A stretch of DNA of 64,000 nucleotides from the NCBI RefSeq assembly GCF_011516825.1, contig NZ_WOTA01000014.1, positions 33,704-97,703 of the forward strand, written 5' to 3'. Source of the DNA: Acetobacter oeni (lineage in GTDB: Bacteria > Pseudomonadota > Alphaproteobacteria > Acetobacterales > Acetobacteraceae). The translations under genes were made by a program, and so were the position numbers. The notes beneath the pieces were generated by a model. The model had not been told where the DNA came from. It was given only the letters and a program-made list of their open reading frames with translations, and did not search any database. Positions 63,967-64,000 of the stretch are shown piece after piece (within the stretch, counting starts at the first letter, position 1; each line of letters starts with the position of its first letter).

Positions 63967-64000
63967 ATGGCCTGGACTGAAATCACCCGAGCGCAGTATC
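63967..64000 (+). mobile_element. Start of an IS5-family transposase, runs off the window
   Basis: The last 34 bases begin ATG and read MAWTEITRAQY, the N-terminus typical of IS5-type transposases found in Acetobacteraceae. The element's left end should lie in 63880-63960, immediately next to the RND fragments, indicating insertion into that decaying operon. The rest is outside the window, so completeness cannot be judged. Confidence 0.65.

Noticed and set aside
1..64000. Search for CRISPR arrays, tRNA and rRNA genes
   Set aside because: No regular spacer-repeat pattern and no tRNA- or rRNA-like sequence was seen by eye; a covariance search would settle tRNAs.

Overview
The window looks like a chromosomal segment of an acetic acid bacterium (Acetobacteraceae, Alphaproteobacteria). 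The evidence is the moderately GC-rich coding sequence, a GapR/DUF2312 protein, several large TonB-dependent receptors, a glutathione-independent formaldehyde dehydrogenase and IS5/IS21-type transposase remnants of the kind common in that family. This placement is inference from gene content; no rRNA or tRNA gene was recognised.

Positions 1-10.7 kb hold an SDR oxidoreductase divergent from a LysR regulator, an alpha/beta hydrolase, the rplM-rpsI ribosomal operon with a clear terminator, an unknown anchored protein coupled to an epimerase-like protein, a secretory-lipase-like protein divergent from a TetR regulator with two matching operator palindromes, and a MetF-like protein. Positions 10.9-25 kb hold a TonB-dependent receptor, a 1.2 kb gene-poor gap, acetyl-CoA synthetase, a serine-rich small protein beside an AT-rich island, and a cobalamin-uptake operon (receptor, binding protein, permease, ATPase) behind a cobalamin riboswitch. 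Two coupled genes of unknown function lie upstream of the riboswitch. Positions 25-46 kb are mostly household genes: rsmB, fdhA, rpe, a heparinase-like protein, a GT4 glycosyltransferase, a zwf / membrane protein / Rieske operon, gapR-like, a GAF histidine kinase, cbpA-cbpM with an extra 55-codon ORF in front, a broken Na+/H+ antiporter and exbB-exbD-tonB. aspS follows at 46.5-48.3 kb.

From 48.4 kb the window becomes accessory. There are remnants of two IS5-type elements and one istB. Next comes a decayed cassette: a shortened SsuA-like binding protein, a frameshifted NtaA/SnaA-type flavin monooxygenase and a TonB receptor with a stop and frameshifts. A second, largely intact cassette follows at 55.5-63.5 kb: GntR regulator, FAD-dependent amine/amino-acid oxidase, TonB receptor, MHS-type transporter, a short broken ORF and an NtaA/SnaA-type monooxygenase. 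The last 500 bases contain fragments of an RND efflux operon cut by a new IS5-type transposase that runs off the window.

The most interesting proposal is that the 55.5-63.5 kb genes form a complete import-and-oxidation route for an N-substituted or chelating compound: outer-membrane receptor, inner-membrane symporter, C-N or C-S cleaving monooxygenase, FAD amine oxidase and a GntR switch. A perfect 13-bp inverted repeat lies in the divergent promoter region. The substrate is unknown.
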